From positions 248,001 to 312,000 of the forward strand of contig NZ_JAFNJE010000002.1 of NCBI RefSeq assembly GCF_017368475.1: a stretch of DNA of 64,000 nt, in the 5' to 3' direction. The notes under the pieces are model-generated. The model was not told where the DNA came from, did no database searches, and saw nothing but the letters and a program-made list of their open reading frames with translations. Positions 34,940 to 43,816 of the stretch are shown piece by piece (the stretch's first letter is position 1; each line of letters starts with the position of its first letter). Both the position numbers and the translations under genes were made by a program. Origin of the DNA: Alteromonas sp. 5E99-2 (GTDB taxonomy: Bacteria > Pseudomonadota > Gammaproteobacteria > Enterobacterales > Alteromonadaceae).

Positions 34940-35323
34940 TTATTCCCCTTGGTTTTTTTCCCAATCAGCAATAATTTTTTTCAACTCATTGATGTCTTGC
35001 TGAGACAGCTGTTCTGACTTAGCAAACCCACTCACCAATGGTGCGATGCGACCACTAAAAAAGCGCTCAATAAAATTCTGACTTTCTTTCAATGTGTAAT
35101 CAGCTCTTTCAATACAAGGGCTATACAAGTATTGCCGCCCCTCTTTTTCAAAAGAAAGAGCTCCTTTTTTCACTAACCTCCCTAACAAGGTTTTGATTGT
35201 TTTTTCATGCCATTGTTTATCACTGCTTAAACGCTCAATGATATGTGTCGCATTCACTGGGTAGCTCACCCAAACCGCATCTAGTACTTCAAATTCTGCT
35301 TTAGATAATTCAATCATCATCAT
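34940..35323 (-). CDS. BlaI/MecI/CopY family repressor
   Basis: The 127-residue protein is a winged-helix repressor of the BlaI type: LSKAEFEVLDAVWVSYPVNATHIIERL, then WHEKTIKTLLGRLVKKGALSFEKEGRQYLYSP, followed by a dimer helix region. It starts an operon with the M56-TonB gene, 1 base apart. Two TACA-N2-TGTA operators stand upstream of its start. By analogy with the family it represses its own operon until the partner M56 peptidase inactivates it. No beta-lactamase gene is nearby. Confidence 0.88.
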   Translation of the reverse strand: MMMIELSKAEFEVLDAVWVSYPVNATHIIERLSSDKQWHEKTIKTLLGRLVKKGALSFEKEGRQYLYSPCIERADYTLKESQNFIERFFSGRIAPLVSGFAKSEQLSQQDINELKKIIADWEKNQGE

Positions 35324-35326
35324 TGC

Positions 35327-35338
35327 TTACAAATGTAA
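35327..35338. promoter_or_regulatory. BlaI/CopY-type operator 1
   Basis: TTACA-AA-TGTAA matches the TACA-N2-TGTA core used by BlaI/MecI/CopY repressors. It ends 4 bases from the repressor start codon and would cover the ribosome binding region. Confidence 0.7.
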
Positions 35339-35351
35339 TCGATAATTTAAG

Positions 35352-35365
35352 ATTACACCTGTAAT
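35352..35365. promoter_or_regulatory. BlaI/CopY-type operator 2
   Basis: ATTACA-CC-TGTAAT, with six matching bases per arm. Its centre is 26 bases from the centre of the first operator, so two repressor dimers could bind on nearly opposite helix faces. Confidence 0.7.
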
Positions 35366-35530
35366 TTAAAATTGCAAATCTTTTTTACTATTTGTTTATG
35401 ACCGTTCAGTAGGGTATTTTTTTATATGTTGCGCCTTTTTCGACTAACCGCTTGGATTAACCGTTAACTTACTGCCGTTTAAAAAGCACAAAGCTAAAAT
35501 AGGCGGCTTTATACAGTAGAGAGAACATCA

Positions 35531-36082
35531 ATGAGAGTTTTGCAAATAGGTAACCCTTTACTCACTCAACGTTCGCAAGAGCTTAGCTTGGACGAAATAC
35601 AATCAGAAGCTATACAAAATTTACTGTCTAAAATGAAAGAAACGCTAAACGGCATTCAAGCTATTTCCAGCGAAAACGGCAATGCACTTTCTGCTCCTCA
35701 ATCTGGAAGTTTAGTGCGTATGATTTTACTGCGAATTGATGGTGAATTTGTGCCAATGATCAATCCAGTGATACAAAATCATTCAGAAGAAAAATTCGAA
35801 TTTCAAGAAGAGTGTTTTAGCATGTATGACATACGGGGCACAGTGTCTCGTTACGTGGAAATAGCGGTCTCTTACCTAGACGAATATGGTATCGAAAAAA
35901 GCACAACACTTAGAGGTGAAATGTCAGGTTTAGTGCAGCATGAAATAGATCATCTCGATGGCATACTCTTCATTGATAAATTAAAAGAAAAATCCCCCAA
36001 ACACATTGAACAAGTATTCAAACAATCTCCCCAACAGCTTTCTAAAATTAATGAAATGATCGCGTATATGAAGAGTGAATAG
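35531..36082 (+). CDS. def: Peptide deformylase, divergent paralogue
   Basis: A 183-residue peptide deformylase. Motif 3, QHEIDHLDGILF, is intact and supplies the two His ligands and catalytic Glu. Motif 2 reads EECFSM rather than EGCLS but keeps the metal-binding Cys. Motif 1 reads GNALSAPQ rather than GxGxAAxQ. It should still be an Fe/Zn hydrolase, but changes in two of three motifs suggest a secondary enzyme. The usual partner fmt is absent, so this is unlikely to be the main housekeeping copy. Confidence 0.85.
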   Translation: MRVLQIGNPLLTQRSQELSLDEIQSEAIQNLLSKMKETLNGIQAISSENGNALSAPQSGSLVRMILLRIDGEFVPMINPVIQNHSEEKFEFQEECFSMYDIRGTVSRYVEIAVSYLDEYGIEKSTTLRGEMSGLVQHEIDHLDGILFIDKLKEKSPKHIEQVFKQSPQQLSKINEMIAYMKSE

Positions 36083-36151
36083 GCCCTATGAAAATTCTAT
36101 TTAATTTGTAAAGCACACCAAAATCAGTTGTAAATATAACTAAGAGTTTGT

Positions 36152-36193
36152 AAATTAAAGAGAATAGTAATGAAATACTATTCTCTTTAATTT
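36152..36193 (+). terminator. Long perfect hairpin between def and the S9 peptidase gene
   Basis: AAATTAAAGAGAATAGTA (36152-36169) and its exact complement (36176-36193) make an 18-bp stem with a 6-base loop, then GTTTTATTT. It fits termination of def. It ends 21 bases before the S9 peptidase start, so it could also affect that gene's translation. Confidence 0.65.
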
Positions 36194-36214
36194 GTTTTAT
36201 TTACAAGGATTTTT

Positions 36215-38182
36215 ATGAGACATTCAATTGTAGTCATACTATTTTTTATTTTAAGCTTTACCACCCTAGCTAAACCAATTCCTATAGAAGCATTTACCCG
36301 TCACGGCGACTACTTAGACATGTCCTTGTCCCCTAGTGGTAAACATATAGCTGCCAGACTGCGTGTAGCTGATAGAGTTAGCTTTGTTGTTCTTGAAGTC
36401 CCATCAATGAAAGTAGTCGGTGGTGTAAAAGCACAATCCGGGGACGAAATTCATTCCGTAGAGTGGATTAACGACGAAAGACTTGTATATCAATTTGCGG
36501 AGAAAAGGTGGAGCCACGACACACCAATTCCTACCGGTGAATTGTTTGCAATAAATTTTGATGGTTCATCAAATAAAATAATATTTGGGTACAGAGCGGG
36601 TGAATTTACTACCGGCACAAAAATTCAAAAACGAAAAGCAACGCTTGCTTCTGCAGAAATTATTAGTTATCTGCCAGGTGACAAAAAAAATATACTAATT
36701 GCTGAGTACCCTTTCAATATAGAAGGAGACTCTTATTACAATAATAAAGAAAAACGTCCAAATATCGTTCGTTTAAATGTGTACAGCGGAAAGAGAAAGA
36801 AAATCGATAATATTCCATTTAAATCAGCCACACCTTTAGCAAATAATAACGGAGAGGTAAATTTCGTCACCTACATAGACGAAAATTATATTAGCCAGGC
36901 TGCCTACCGTCCATCTGAGGACGACGAGTGGATGGACCTTTCCGACAAATTAAATGGTGATTATTTTCCTATTGATCTTAGCAGTGATGGAAAGCGAGTT
37001 TTTCTTACTGGGAGAATAAGTGAAAACCAGCTTCTGACTATGTATGAATTTGATTTGGACACTCAAGTACTTTCCCCTCTTTTCACAGATCTACAGTCAG
37101 ATATAGAATTCTATACTTGGGATCCCAAGTTAGAAACGCCAGTAATTGGCACAACCTTTACGAATAATCATGAATATATCTACACATCGGATAAAAGCGA
37201 TACGATAAAATGGCACAAGGCACTAAAAAACAGTTTTGATGGTCAGCGCGTTACAATTGAAAGCCAAAGTAAGAACGGCGATTTATTACTCATACATGTT
37301 AGTAGTGAAATAAATCCAGGTGAATATTACCTTTTTGATACTAAAGCGAAAGGAGCTCAATTTTTATGGGCGAACCGTTCATGGTTAGATCCCAGAACAT
37401 TATCTGCGACTAAGCCATTTAGTTTTGTCACAAGTGATAACCTAACAGTTTATGGCTATGTCACTCTTCCGGCTGATTTAAAGCCAAATGAAACAACACC
37501 CTTTGTAACTATGATCCATGGCGGTCCTCACGGCTATCGAGATTTTCCATTTTTTGATAGTGAAGTCCAGTTGTTAGCCAATCGCGGTTACGGTGTTGTG
37601 CAGATAAATTATAGAGGCAGTGGTGGTTATGGCAGTAATTTCCAACAGTCAGGCTATAAAGAATGGGGTGGAAAAATGATCCAAGACATTCTAGAGGGAA
37701 CCCAAGCCGCAGCTAAGCAGTTTCCACTCAATATCGAAAAGTCCTGTGTTTATGGCGCTAGTTATGGTGGCTACGCGGCAATGATGTCGGTGGTTAGGGC
37801 ACCTGAGTTGTTCAAGTGTGTTATTGGCTATGTCGGCATATATGATTTGAACTATACCTTTTCGGAAAGTGACACAGCCGAAGCCTATGGTGGTTTAGCT
37901 TACTTAAAACGAGTACTAGGCGAAGATCAAGCGGTTATTGATGAATTTTCGCCTGTTAATCATGCTTCAGAAATTAAAGCTAAGGCCATGATTATTCATG
38001 GTAAAAAAGACGCACGTGTACCGGTTATCAATGCAACAGCAATGGTTAAAAAATTAACCGAAGCGAATAACCCTCCCAAATATTTAAATTTTAGCAATTC
38101 TGGTCACGGTGTTTATGGAGAAGAAGAAAGAAAAGAACTTTATACTGCACTGATTGAGTTTTTAAACGAAAATCTTCAATAG
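36215..38182 (+). CDS. Exported S9 family prolyl oligopeptidase / acylaminoacyl peptidase
   Basis: The 655-residue protein has a signal peptide (IVVILFFILSFTTLA). Residues about 25-390 form a beta-propeller, and about 400-655 an alpha/beta hydrolase domain: MIHGGPHGYRDF, QINYRGSGGYGSNF, nucleophile YGASYGGYAAMM with catalytic Ser, Asp in HGKKDARVP, and His in NSGHGVYGE. It would cut short peptides in the periplasm, perhaps after Pro or acylated residues. A very long hairpin stands just before its start. Confidence 0.9.
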   Translation: MRHSIVVILFFILSFTTLAKPIPIEAFTRHGDYLDMSLSPSGKHIAARLRVADRVSFVVLEVPSMKVVGGVKAQSGDEIHSVEWINDERLVYQFAEKRWSHDTPIPTGELFAINFDGSSNKIIFGYRAGEFTTGTKIQKRKATLASAEIISYLPGDKKNILIAEYPFNIEGDSYYNNKEKRPNIVRLNVYSGKRKKIDNIPFKSATPLANNNGEVNFVTYIDENYISQAAYRPSEDDEWMDLSDKLNGDYFPIDLSSDGKRVFLTGRISENQLLTMYEFDLDTQVLSPLFTDLQSDIEFYTWDPKLETPVIGTTFTNNHEYIYTSDKSDTIKWHKALKNSFDGQRVTIESQSKNGDLLLIHVSSEINPGEYYLFDTKAKGAQFLWANRSWLDPRTLSATKPFSFVTSDNLTVYGYVTLPADLKPNETTPFVTMIHGGPHGYRDFPFFDSEVQLLANRGYGVVQINYRGSGGYGSNFQQSGYKEWGGKMIQDILEGTQAAAKQFPLNIEKSCVYGASYGGYAAMMSVVRAPELFKCVIGYVGIYDLNYTFSESDTAEAYGGLAYLKRVLGEDQAVIDEFSPVNHASEIKAKAMIIHGKKDARVPVINATAMVKKLTEANNPPKYLNFSNSGHGVYGEEERKELYTALIEFLNENLQ

Positions 38183-38206
38183 TTTCAACACATTTTTCAA
38201 TGTAAT

Positions 38207-38241
38207 AAAAAAGGCTTGGTAGAAACTACCAAGCCTTTTTT
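38207..38241. terminator. Bidirectional terminator
   Basis: AAAAAAGGCTTGGTAG (38207-38222) and CTACCAAGCCTTTTTT (38226-38241): a perfect 16-bp stem with a 3-base loop and T-runs on both strands, between the convergent S9 peptidase and PL17 genes. Confidence 0.92.
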
Positions 38242-38257
38242 AAAACTGCTAAGCCTA

Positions 38258-40534
38258 TTAACGTATTAAGTTGTATGGACCTTTCCACTTATACGTTTTG
38301 CCTTCTATTTTCAACTTATGACTAGAAGATTTCTCAGCATCTTTATTTGCTAATATAAAGATTAACGTTTTATCTTTTACTGTCGTGATTTTCACTGCAG
38401 TATAGTCGTCACTATTTTGTAATACCTCTAGGCTCTCGATGTGACTATTTGCATTTAGCGACGCTTCAGTAACAGGGCTATACGAACCATGTGGCTCAAT
38501 AACAGAGGCAAACAAGGTACTCTTATCGTTACGGCGAAGCATAATACCTGCGTCTCTTCTAAGGTTGAACTGTGGATCGTTCGCACCTAGTCGCGTGAAC
38601 ATGATTTCATCAGACTTATTAGTAGCGGTTGTTAACGTATAGTACTTACCTGCATTCAACCAGTTAAACTGCGCACTTTCTTCAGTAAGATCATTACTTT
38701 TCCCTTCAACATATAAATGTTGATAACCATTTTCCTTACCTAATACATCCAGTGATTTCGGCGTATTAAATGCAAAGCTAGTGTCGAGTACTTGCCCCAT
38801 AAAATAGTAAGGCAAATCGTATTGGTGTTTTGCTTTAGAGGTTACCTTAAATAAATCTAATAAAAACGGTTTTTCAAAATCTTCATCTTTAATCACAGCC
38901 ATGGTTCTATGCAAAACACTATCAGAGTAAGCATTCACTTCTTTTGCACTGACTATTTGAATATCATCAGAACTAGACTCGTAAAAATGCAAGTCAGAGT
39001 GGTGCTGACTACCAATTTCATATTTTCCCTTAAAGTGAGAAGTCTCATCTAACGTTAAGGTATTATGAGCAATAGTTTGCTTCGCCCACGTCTTGTTTTC
39101 CTTAAGGTAATTTCCACCGCCTTTTTTCTCGATATTTACAAAACGAGAAAGGCCGTAATCTTGCAATACTTCGTCGCCATTTTCGAATAATGAAAAAGAC
39201 AACTTATCATAGTGTCCGTGACTTAAACCTTGGGCCGAGTACTTAAACACAAGTTCTAAATTATCTGCACGAACCACTGCTACACCGCCTTGATCGCCAT
39301 TAGGGCCATCGCCGTAGTTAGCCGACGTTTTTTTAAATTCAGTGGCTTTGCCGTCTTGGATACCAAGGGCAACAGCTAAACCTGTTTGGTCAAGCAATAC
39401 CGTATTTTGCTTACCGGCAATACTTAGCAAACTTGGGTCTTTGCCGCCGTAAAAATAGGCCATGTCTACCGCAGTAACCAATTCTTTTGCCAAGTAAGAC
39501 ATGCCTTTTTGGCCGTCATTCAACGGGAAGAATTCTCCGTCTTGGTCAGACAAATTCAACAACGCCGTTACGGCTTTCATTAGCACGTCGTCTTTGTGTT
39601 GTAGCACCTTCATATCTGGGCGGTTGTTTTCCATTGCCACAGCAAACACTAAAAACGGGTACATAGCGTAACGTTGGTAATACGGTCCTTCGGTAAAGTA
39701 ACCTTCAGGAGAAAACGGTTCTTCCAAGTTCGCTAAAAACCCAGCTGACTGCCCTTCTACTTTAAGGAAGCCACCATCATCATCTTTGGTTCCGAATTCA
39801 ATGCCATCATCATCTAACCCATATAAGGCTCTTTGGATCAGCTCTTCATCATTCATCGCCACACCAATCATACCTACAGCGGCATTACCCCATGTACTGT
39901 GGTTATGAATGCGATTGTAAAACTGGGGGTTAGTGGTAGAAATAAAATCTGCAAAGGGGCGAAACAAATTATCTTCTAGAGTTTTGCGTTCTTCCGCTGA
40001 TAAAAAATCGTAAATGGTATCGTAGGCTTGCGCCATATAAACCAACCAGTTGCTGTCGTTTAAACACTGCCAAAACAATTTTCCACGAGCATAAGAGCGA
40101 GGCTTAGGGTGAACGGGCAAGTCTAAATACATGGCTTCATATTGAAAGAACATGTCTTTCACGTAAGTAGCGTATTTATCATCTTGTAAGATTTGGTACA
40201 ACATCCCTGCTTTTTGGGCCATAAAGAAGTTTTTCTTATGGCGAGAGTGGGTATAGCCCCCGGAGTAATCAACAGGAATAGGCGTATCGATACCCAAGGC
40301 TATCTCAGCGTCTACTTCTTGCTGAATAGCAGCTAATGCCTTATCAAATACAGGTACTTTTCCCAAATTAGCACGAATATCTTTCACACCTTGCTTAGTA
40401 AGAATAAGATTTGGATGTTCTTGTGCCTGAATTGGTGAAACCATAAGAAAGCAACTAGATACGATTGCAACATAGGAGACACTTTGCTTTCGAACAGTGC
40501 CAAACGCGCTTTTAATACGAGAAATATTTAACAT
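38258..40534 (-). CDS. Oligoalginate lyase, PL17 family (heparinase II/III fold)
   Basis: ATG at 40534 (a TTG lies 15 bases upstream). The protein of about 758 residues has a signal sequence (cut near QAQ/EHPNL), an alpha/alpha toroid of about 330 residues and a beta-sheet C-terminal part. PL17 marks include VDYSGGYTHSRHKKNFFMAQ, YNRIHNHSTWGNAAVGM with Asn211 and His212, EGYFTEGPYYQRYAMYPFL with Tyr, and GLSHGHYDKLSFSLFENG. PL17 enzymes remove unsaturated uronates one by one from alginate oligomers, giving DEH. Regulators and importers of a typical alginate locus are absent. The sequence fits the Alg17C type well. Confidence 0.92.
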   Translation of the reverse strand: MLNISRIKSAFGTVRKQSVSYVAIVSSCFLMVSPIQAQEHPNLILTKQGVKDIRANLGKVPVFDKALAAIQQEVDAEIALGIDTPIPVDYSGGYTHSRHKKNFFMAQKAGMLYQILQDDKYATYVKDMFFQYEAMYLDLPVHPKPRSYARGKLFWQCLNDSNWLVYMAQAYDTIYDFLSAEERKTLEDNLFRPFADFISTTNPQFYNRIHNHSTWGNAAVGMIGVAMNDEELIQRALYGLDDDGIEFGTKDDDGGFLKVEGQSAGFLANLEEPFSPEGYFTEGPYYQRYAMYPFLVFAVAMENNRPDMKVLQHKDDVLMKAVTALLNLSDQDGEFFPLNDGQKGMSYLAKELVTAVDMAYFYGGKDPSLLSIAGKQNTVLLDQTGLAVALGIQDGKATEFKKTSANYGDGPNGDQGGVAVVRADNLELVFKYSAQGLSHGHYDKLSFSLFENGDEVLQDYGLSRFVNIEKKGGGNYLKENKTWAKQTIAHNTLTLDETSHFKGKYEIGSQHHSDLHFYESSSDDIQIVSAKEVNAYSDSVLHRTMAVIKDEDFEKPFLLDLFKVTSKAKHQYDLPYYFMGQVLDTSFAFNTPKSLDVLGKENGYQHLYVEGKSNDLTEESAQFNWLNAGKYYTLTTATNKSDEIMFTRLGANDPQFNLRRDAGIMLRRNDKSTLFASVIEPHGSYSPVTEASLNANSHIESLEVLQNSDDYTAVKITTVKDKTLIFILANKDAEKSSSHKLKIEGKTYKWKGPYNLIR

Positions 40535-40714
40535 CTTAGATAGACTCAAATGTATGTAATTTGTTACCGAAAGCTTATCATAATGTTTTAATAAAATTAA
40601 ATCTTCGTATTCGTACTAGAATTATAGAGATTCATCTATTTTATCTCGTAGTATTTCTATAGAAAATTATAATTCTGTCCAATCTCGCCAATAACAACTA
40701 CAGAGCAAAATCTA

Positions 40715-41323
40715 ATGAGTAATGGAATAATAAGGCTAAATCACAAGTGGTTTGAAGATGTGATGGCACTTGTTATTGGCACCAGCTTTGTGTCCTTTGG
40801 TTTGTTTTTCTTAAAGCATGTAGGCATGGTAACCGGTGGTACTGCTGGGCTGTCTCTTTATATTAACTACCAATTCGACACTAATTTTGGCCTCACCTAT
40901 TTTATCGTGAACCTACCTTTTTACTATTTGGCAATTCGTAGAATGGGCATTGAATTCACACTCAAAACCTTTTGCTCGGTTATATTAGTTTCGGTGTTTT
41001 CTAACTTACATGGCCACTTTATTACCTTGAATTACTTAAACCCTGTGTATGGCGCCATTATGGGAAGCTTCTTCTTTGGCATTGGCTTGCTCGTTATCTT
41101 CCGCCATAAAGCCAGCTTAGGTGGCGTAAATATTTTAGCCCTCTATTTGCAAGAAAAAACCGGTATTCGAGCTGGTTGGCTAATGATGGGCGTTGATATT
41201 TCCATTATTTTAATTTCAGCAACTATCGTTAGCCCATTAGCACTCATATTGTCGGTAATATGCGTAGTGCTACTCAGCTCAATAATCGCACTGAACCATA
41301 GAAAAGATCGTTATCTAGTTTAG
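40715..41323 (+). CDS. YitT family membrane protein
   Basis: A 202-residue inner-membrane protein with about five helices. Typical sequences are GTSFVSFGLFFLKHVGMVTGGTAGLSLYI and YGAIMGSFFFGIGLLVIFRHKASLGGVNILALYLQ, both features of the YitT/DUF161 family. The transported compound is unknown. It is divergent from the PL17 gene with a gap of 180 bases. Confidence 0.85.
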   Translation: MSNGIIRLNHKWFEDVMALVIGTSFVSFGLFFLKHVGMVTGGTAGLSLYINYQFDTNFGLTYFIVNLPFYYLAIRRMGIEFTLKTFCSVILVSVFSNLHGHFITLNYLNPVYGAIMGSFFFGIGLLVIFRHKASLGGVNILALYLQEKTGIRAGWLMMGVDISIILISATIVSPLALILSVICVVLLSSIIALNHRKDRYLV

Positions 41324-41353
41324 AACAATGCGATTTTCGTATTTCGTTGAGTG

Positions 41354-42115
41354 CTATTTGATTTTAAATGTCACTGAATAGTCACCTAAACCGTCGTAAC
41401 GAATTACGGTTTTTTGGTCAAACTCAAGAGGCACAATGCCTTTAAATGAACCTGTAATAAAGACTTGTTCTGCGCTAAAACTAATACCGCGTTTACTCAT
41501 AAAGTTCACTAGCCATACAAAACCATCAATGGCCCGTGGGTTAGGGTGAGTGCCGTCCAATTCAAGAGATTGTGATGACTGGGTAATAGTAATTGCTACT
41601 TTATGCGCGTTAACAGCCAATCCTTTGTCAATTTCAGGACCAATGTATACCCCCTGATTAATCATGCAATCAGACAAGCTCTCGTAAAAATCTTGTCCTG
41701 CACCTTCTTCAAAACGGCGTTGCATAAGCTCTAGTGCCATATGCGCACTACCGATAGCTTCAACCACTTCCTGTTCGGAATAGTCTTCACTACGCGCAGG
41801 CAAATCTTTCGCTAGCACAAATCCAATTTCAGGCTCGATGAGTGCTTGGCCCTTATCAGCAAATAGCAACACATCATCGGTCTGATGTTGTAAATTAAAA
41901 ATAGGCGCTGCAACAATTTTGCCTTCTGCTGGCGGCAACAAACACTTCCATCCAATGGTTGTTTCCATATTGGCCATTTCTGCCTGAATAGCTAGTGCAT
42001 CATCAATACTCTTTGGTCGTATTGCTTCTACTAATCGCGGGGCTTTCGTTCCGGCTTTACGTCGGCTTAATAATTCTTCAGCAGCTTGTTTAAAAATACT
42101 CACGGCTAACTCCAC
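41354..42115 (-). CDS. 2-keto-4-pentenoate hydratase-like protein (FAH superfamily)
   Basis: A 253-residue cytoplasmic enzyme of the MhpD/fumarylacetoacetate hydrolase superfamily. Metal-binding acidic residues lie in ALIEPEIGFVLAKDLP, with PRAIDGFVWLVNFM and FITGSFKGIVPL downstream. It would add water to, or decarboxylate, a 2-keto acid. No meta-cleavage genes are nearby, so the substrate is open; a sugar-acid-derived keto acid is possible given the lyase genes upstream. Confidence 0.8.
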   Translation of the reverse strand: MELAVSIFKQAAEELLSRRKAGTKAPRLVEAIRPKSIDDALAIQAEMANMETTIGWKCLLPPAEGKIVAAPIFNLQHQTDDVLLFADKGQALIEPEIGFVLAKDLPARSEDYSEQEVVEAIGSAHMALELMQRRFEEGAGQDFYESLSDCMINQGVYIGPEIDKGLAVNAHKVAITITQSSQSLELDGTHPNPRAIDGFVWLVNFMSKRGISFSAEQVFITGSFKGIVPLEFDQKTVIRYDGLGDYSVTFKIK

Positions 42116-42273
42116 AAAATTGTCATGATTATAGATATATAGCCAAGTTTAACAGTCTTGCCATTAGAAACACACAACCCTTTGTCGCCAAGCCCCCCTG
42201 TATTCATGCTTTTAATAAATCCAATTTTGAATATATCCGTAGTAATAAAAAACTAAATACATCTTTTAATATC

Positions 42274-43728
42274 ATGTCCTCAGCCACACTTATTTACCCC
42301 CATCAACTATTTGAACATCATCCCGCCATTTCAAAATCTAGGCCTGTATATTTAATTGAAGAACCACTGATATTGACCTACAACCCAATTCACACCGCTA
42401 AACTCATGTTGCACAAGTTGACCATGGATGTGTACGAAGGCTTACTTCAAAGCAACGGGCATCAAGTCTATCGAATACGATTACAAGATATTCAGACAAA
42501 TGCCGACGTTTTCGCGCTTTTACACCAACGAGGTATTCATGAAATTCATGTTGCAGACACCACCGATGCTTATTTAGAAAAAGCCTTGGAACATTCAAAT
42601 TTACAACGTGTTTGGTATGAAACGCCCTGTTTTTTGCTAACTAAAAACGGTGCACTGTCGCGGTATAAGAAAAGCAAAAAATTCATGGCTAATTTCTATA
42701 AAACACTGAGAAAAGATATGAACATTCTCATGGAAGATGGAAAGCCGGTTGGTGGAAAATGGTCGTTTGATGAAGACAATCGAAAAAAAATACCTAAGCA
42801 GGAAGTATTGCCAGAAGAAATCGCCTTTATTGAAAGTAGTCGTATTCAGGCTGCCAAAGTATGGGCTGAAAATACATCAGCCGAAACCTATGGTGAAGGC
42901 AAGTGCTGGTTACCAACCACCCATTCAGAGGCAAAATCCTATTTCATTCATTTTCTACACCACAGATTTGACAAGTTTGGCCCTTATGAAGATGCCATCA
43001 CTCAACGTGGAATTCGCCTCTGGCATAGTGGGCTTTCTCCATTAATCAACATTGGTCTACTCACCCCAAAGTACATTGTTAAAACAGCACTGCAATATGC
43101 TTGTGAAAATGCGGTTCCAATAAATTCCCTTGAAGGCTTTGTGCGGCAAATTATAGGCTGGAGAGAATTTATAAGAGCAAGTTATGAAAGCGATGGAAAT
43201 ACCATGCGAACCAGTAACTTCTTTCAACATAATAACACTTTGAAACCTCAATTTTGGACAGGTGACACTCAACTTCCTGCGGTTGACAATGCAATCAAGA
43301 ATGCACTTGATACTGGTTACAATCATCATATCGAACGCTTAATGGTAATGGGTAATGTCATGTTGCTAAGTGAGATTCATCCCAACGAAGTGTATCGCTG
43401 GTTTATGGCAATGTATATTGATGCCTATGACTGGGTAATGGTGCCCAACGTTTATGGTATGAGCCAATTCGCCGATGGCGGGAGTTTCGCAACAAAACCC
43501 TACATAGCTGGCGCTAATTACATAAAAAAAATGTCTGACTACAAATCAGGAGCATGGGAACAAACATGGACAGGTTTATATTGGCATTTTATCCACAAAA
43601 ATATCAATATATTTAAAGCGAATCACAGGCTTTCAATGATGCCTAGACTGCTAGAAAAAATGGACGAACAAACTCGTCAGCGTCATTTACGGAGCGCAGA
43701 GAAATTTATTTTTCACCAAAAAACGTAA
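42274..43728 (+). CDS. Cryptochrome/photolyase of the bacterial (6-4)/FeS-BCP group, without the cluster cysteines
   Basis: The 484-residue protein has the DPRP-type N-terminal domain (LIYPHQLFEHHPAI) and an FAD-binding C-terminal half: GFVRQIIGWREFIRASY at 288-304, HHIERLMVMGN at 351-361, NVYGMSQFADGGSFATKPY at 392-410. Members such as Agrobacterium PhrB bind a 4Fe-4S cluster with four Cys. This protein has only three Cys (119, 211, 277), none in the cluster region: the first ligand position aligns with Ala336, and the loop after KKMSDY (420-433) is short with no Cys. It should still bind FAD and use light, to repair (6-4) lesions or to sense. Confidence 0.88.
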   Translation: MSSATLIYPHQLFEHHPAISKSRPVYLIEEPLILTYNPIHTAKLMLHKLTMDVYEGLLQSNGHQVYRIRLQDIQTNADVFALLHQRGIHEIHVADTTDAYLEKALEHSNLQRVWYETPCFLLTKNGALSRYKKSKKFMANFYKTLRKDMNILMEDGKPVGGKWSFDEDNRKKIPKQEVLPEEIAFIESSRIQAAKVWAENTSAETYGEGKCWLPTTHSEAKSYFIHFLHHRFDKFGPYEDAITQRGIRLWHSGLSPLINIGLLTPKYIVKTALQYACENAVPINSLEGFVRQIIGWREFIRASYESDGNTMRTSNFFQHNNTLKPQFWTGDTQLPAVDNAIKNALDTGYNHHIERLMVMGNVMLLSEIHPNEVYRWFMAMYIDAYDWVMVPNVYGMSQFADGGSFATKPYIAGANYIKKMSDYKSGAWEQTWTGLYWHFIHKNINIFKANHRLSMMPRLLEKMDEQTRQRHLRSAEKFIFHQKT

Positions 43729-43816
43729 CATTTTTGTCACGGTGAATAGTTACAACTACCACCTCGGTCAAATAGGTATAAACTTACAGATTAAGTAAAA
43801 AGTAGTAGATACAAAA

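Noticed and set aside
34940-35323. Beta-lactam resistance locus suggested by BlaI and M56 genes
   Set aside because: No beta-lactamase or penicillin-binding sensor domain is present; the M56 protein ends in a TonB domain instead.
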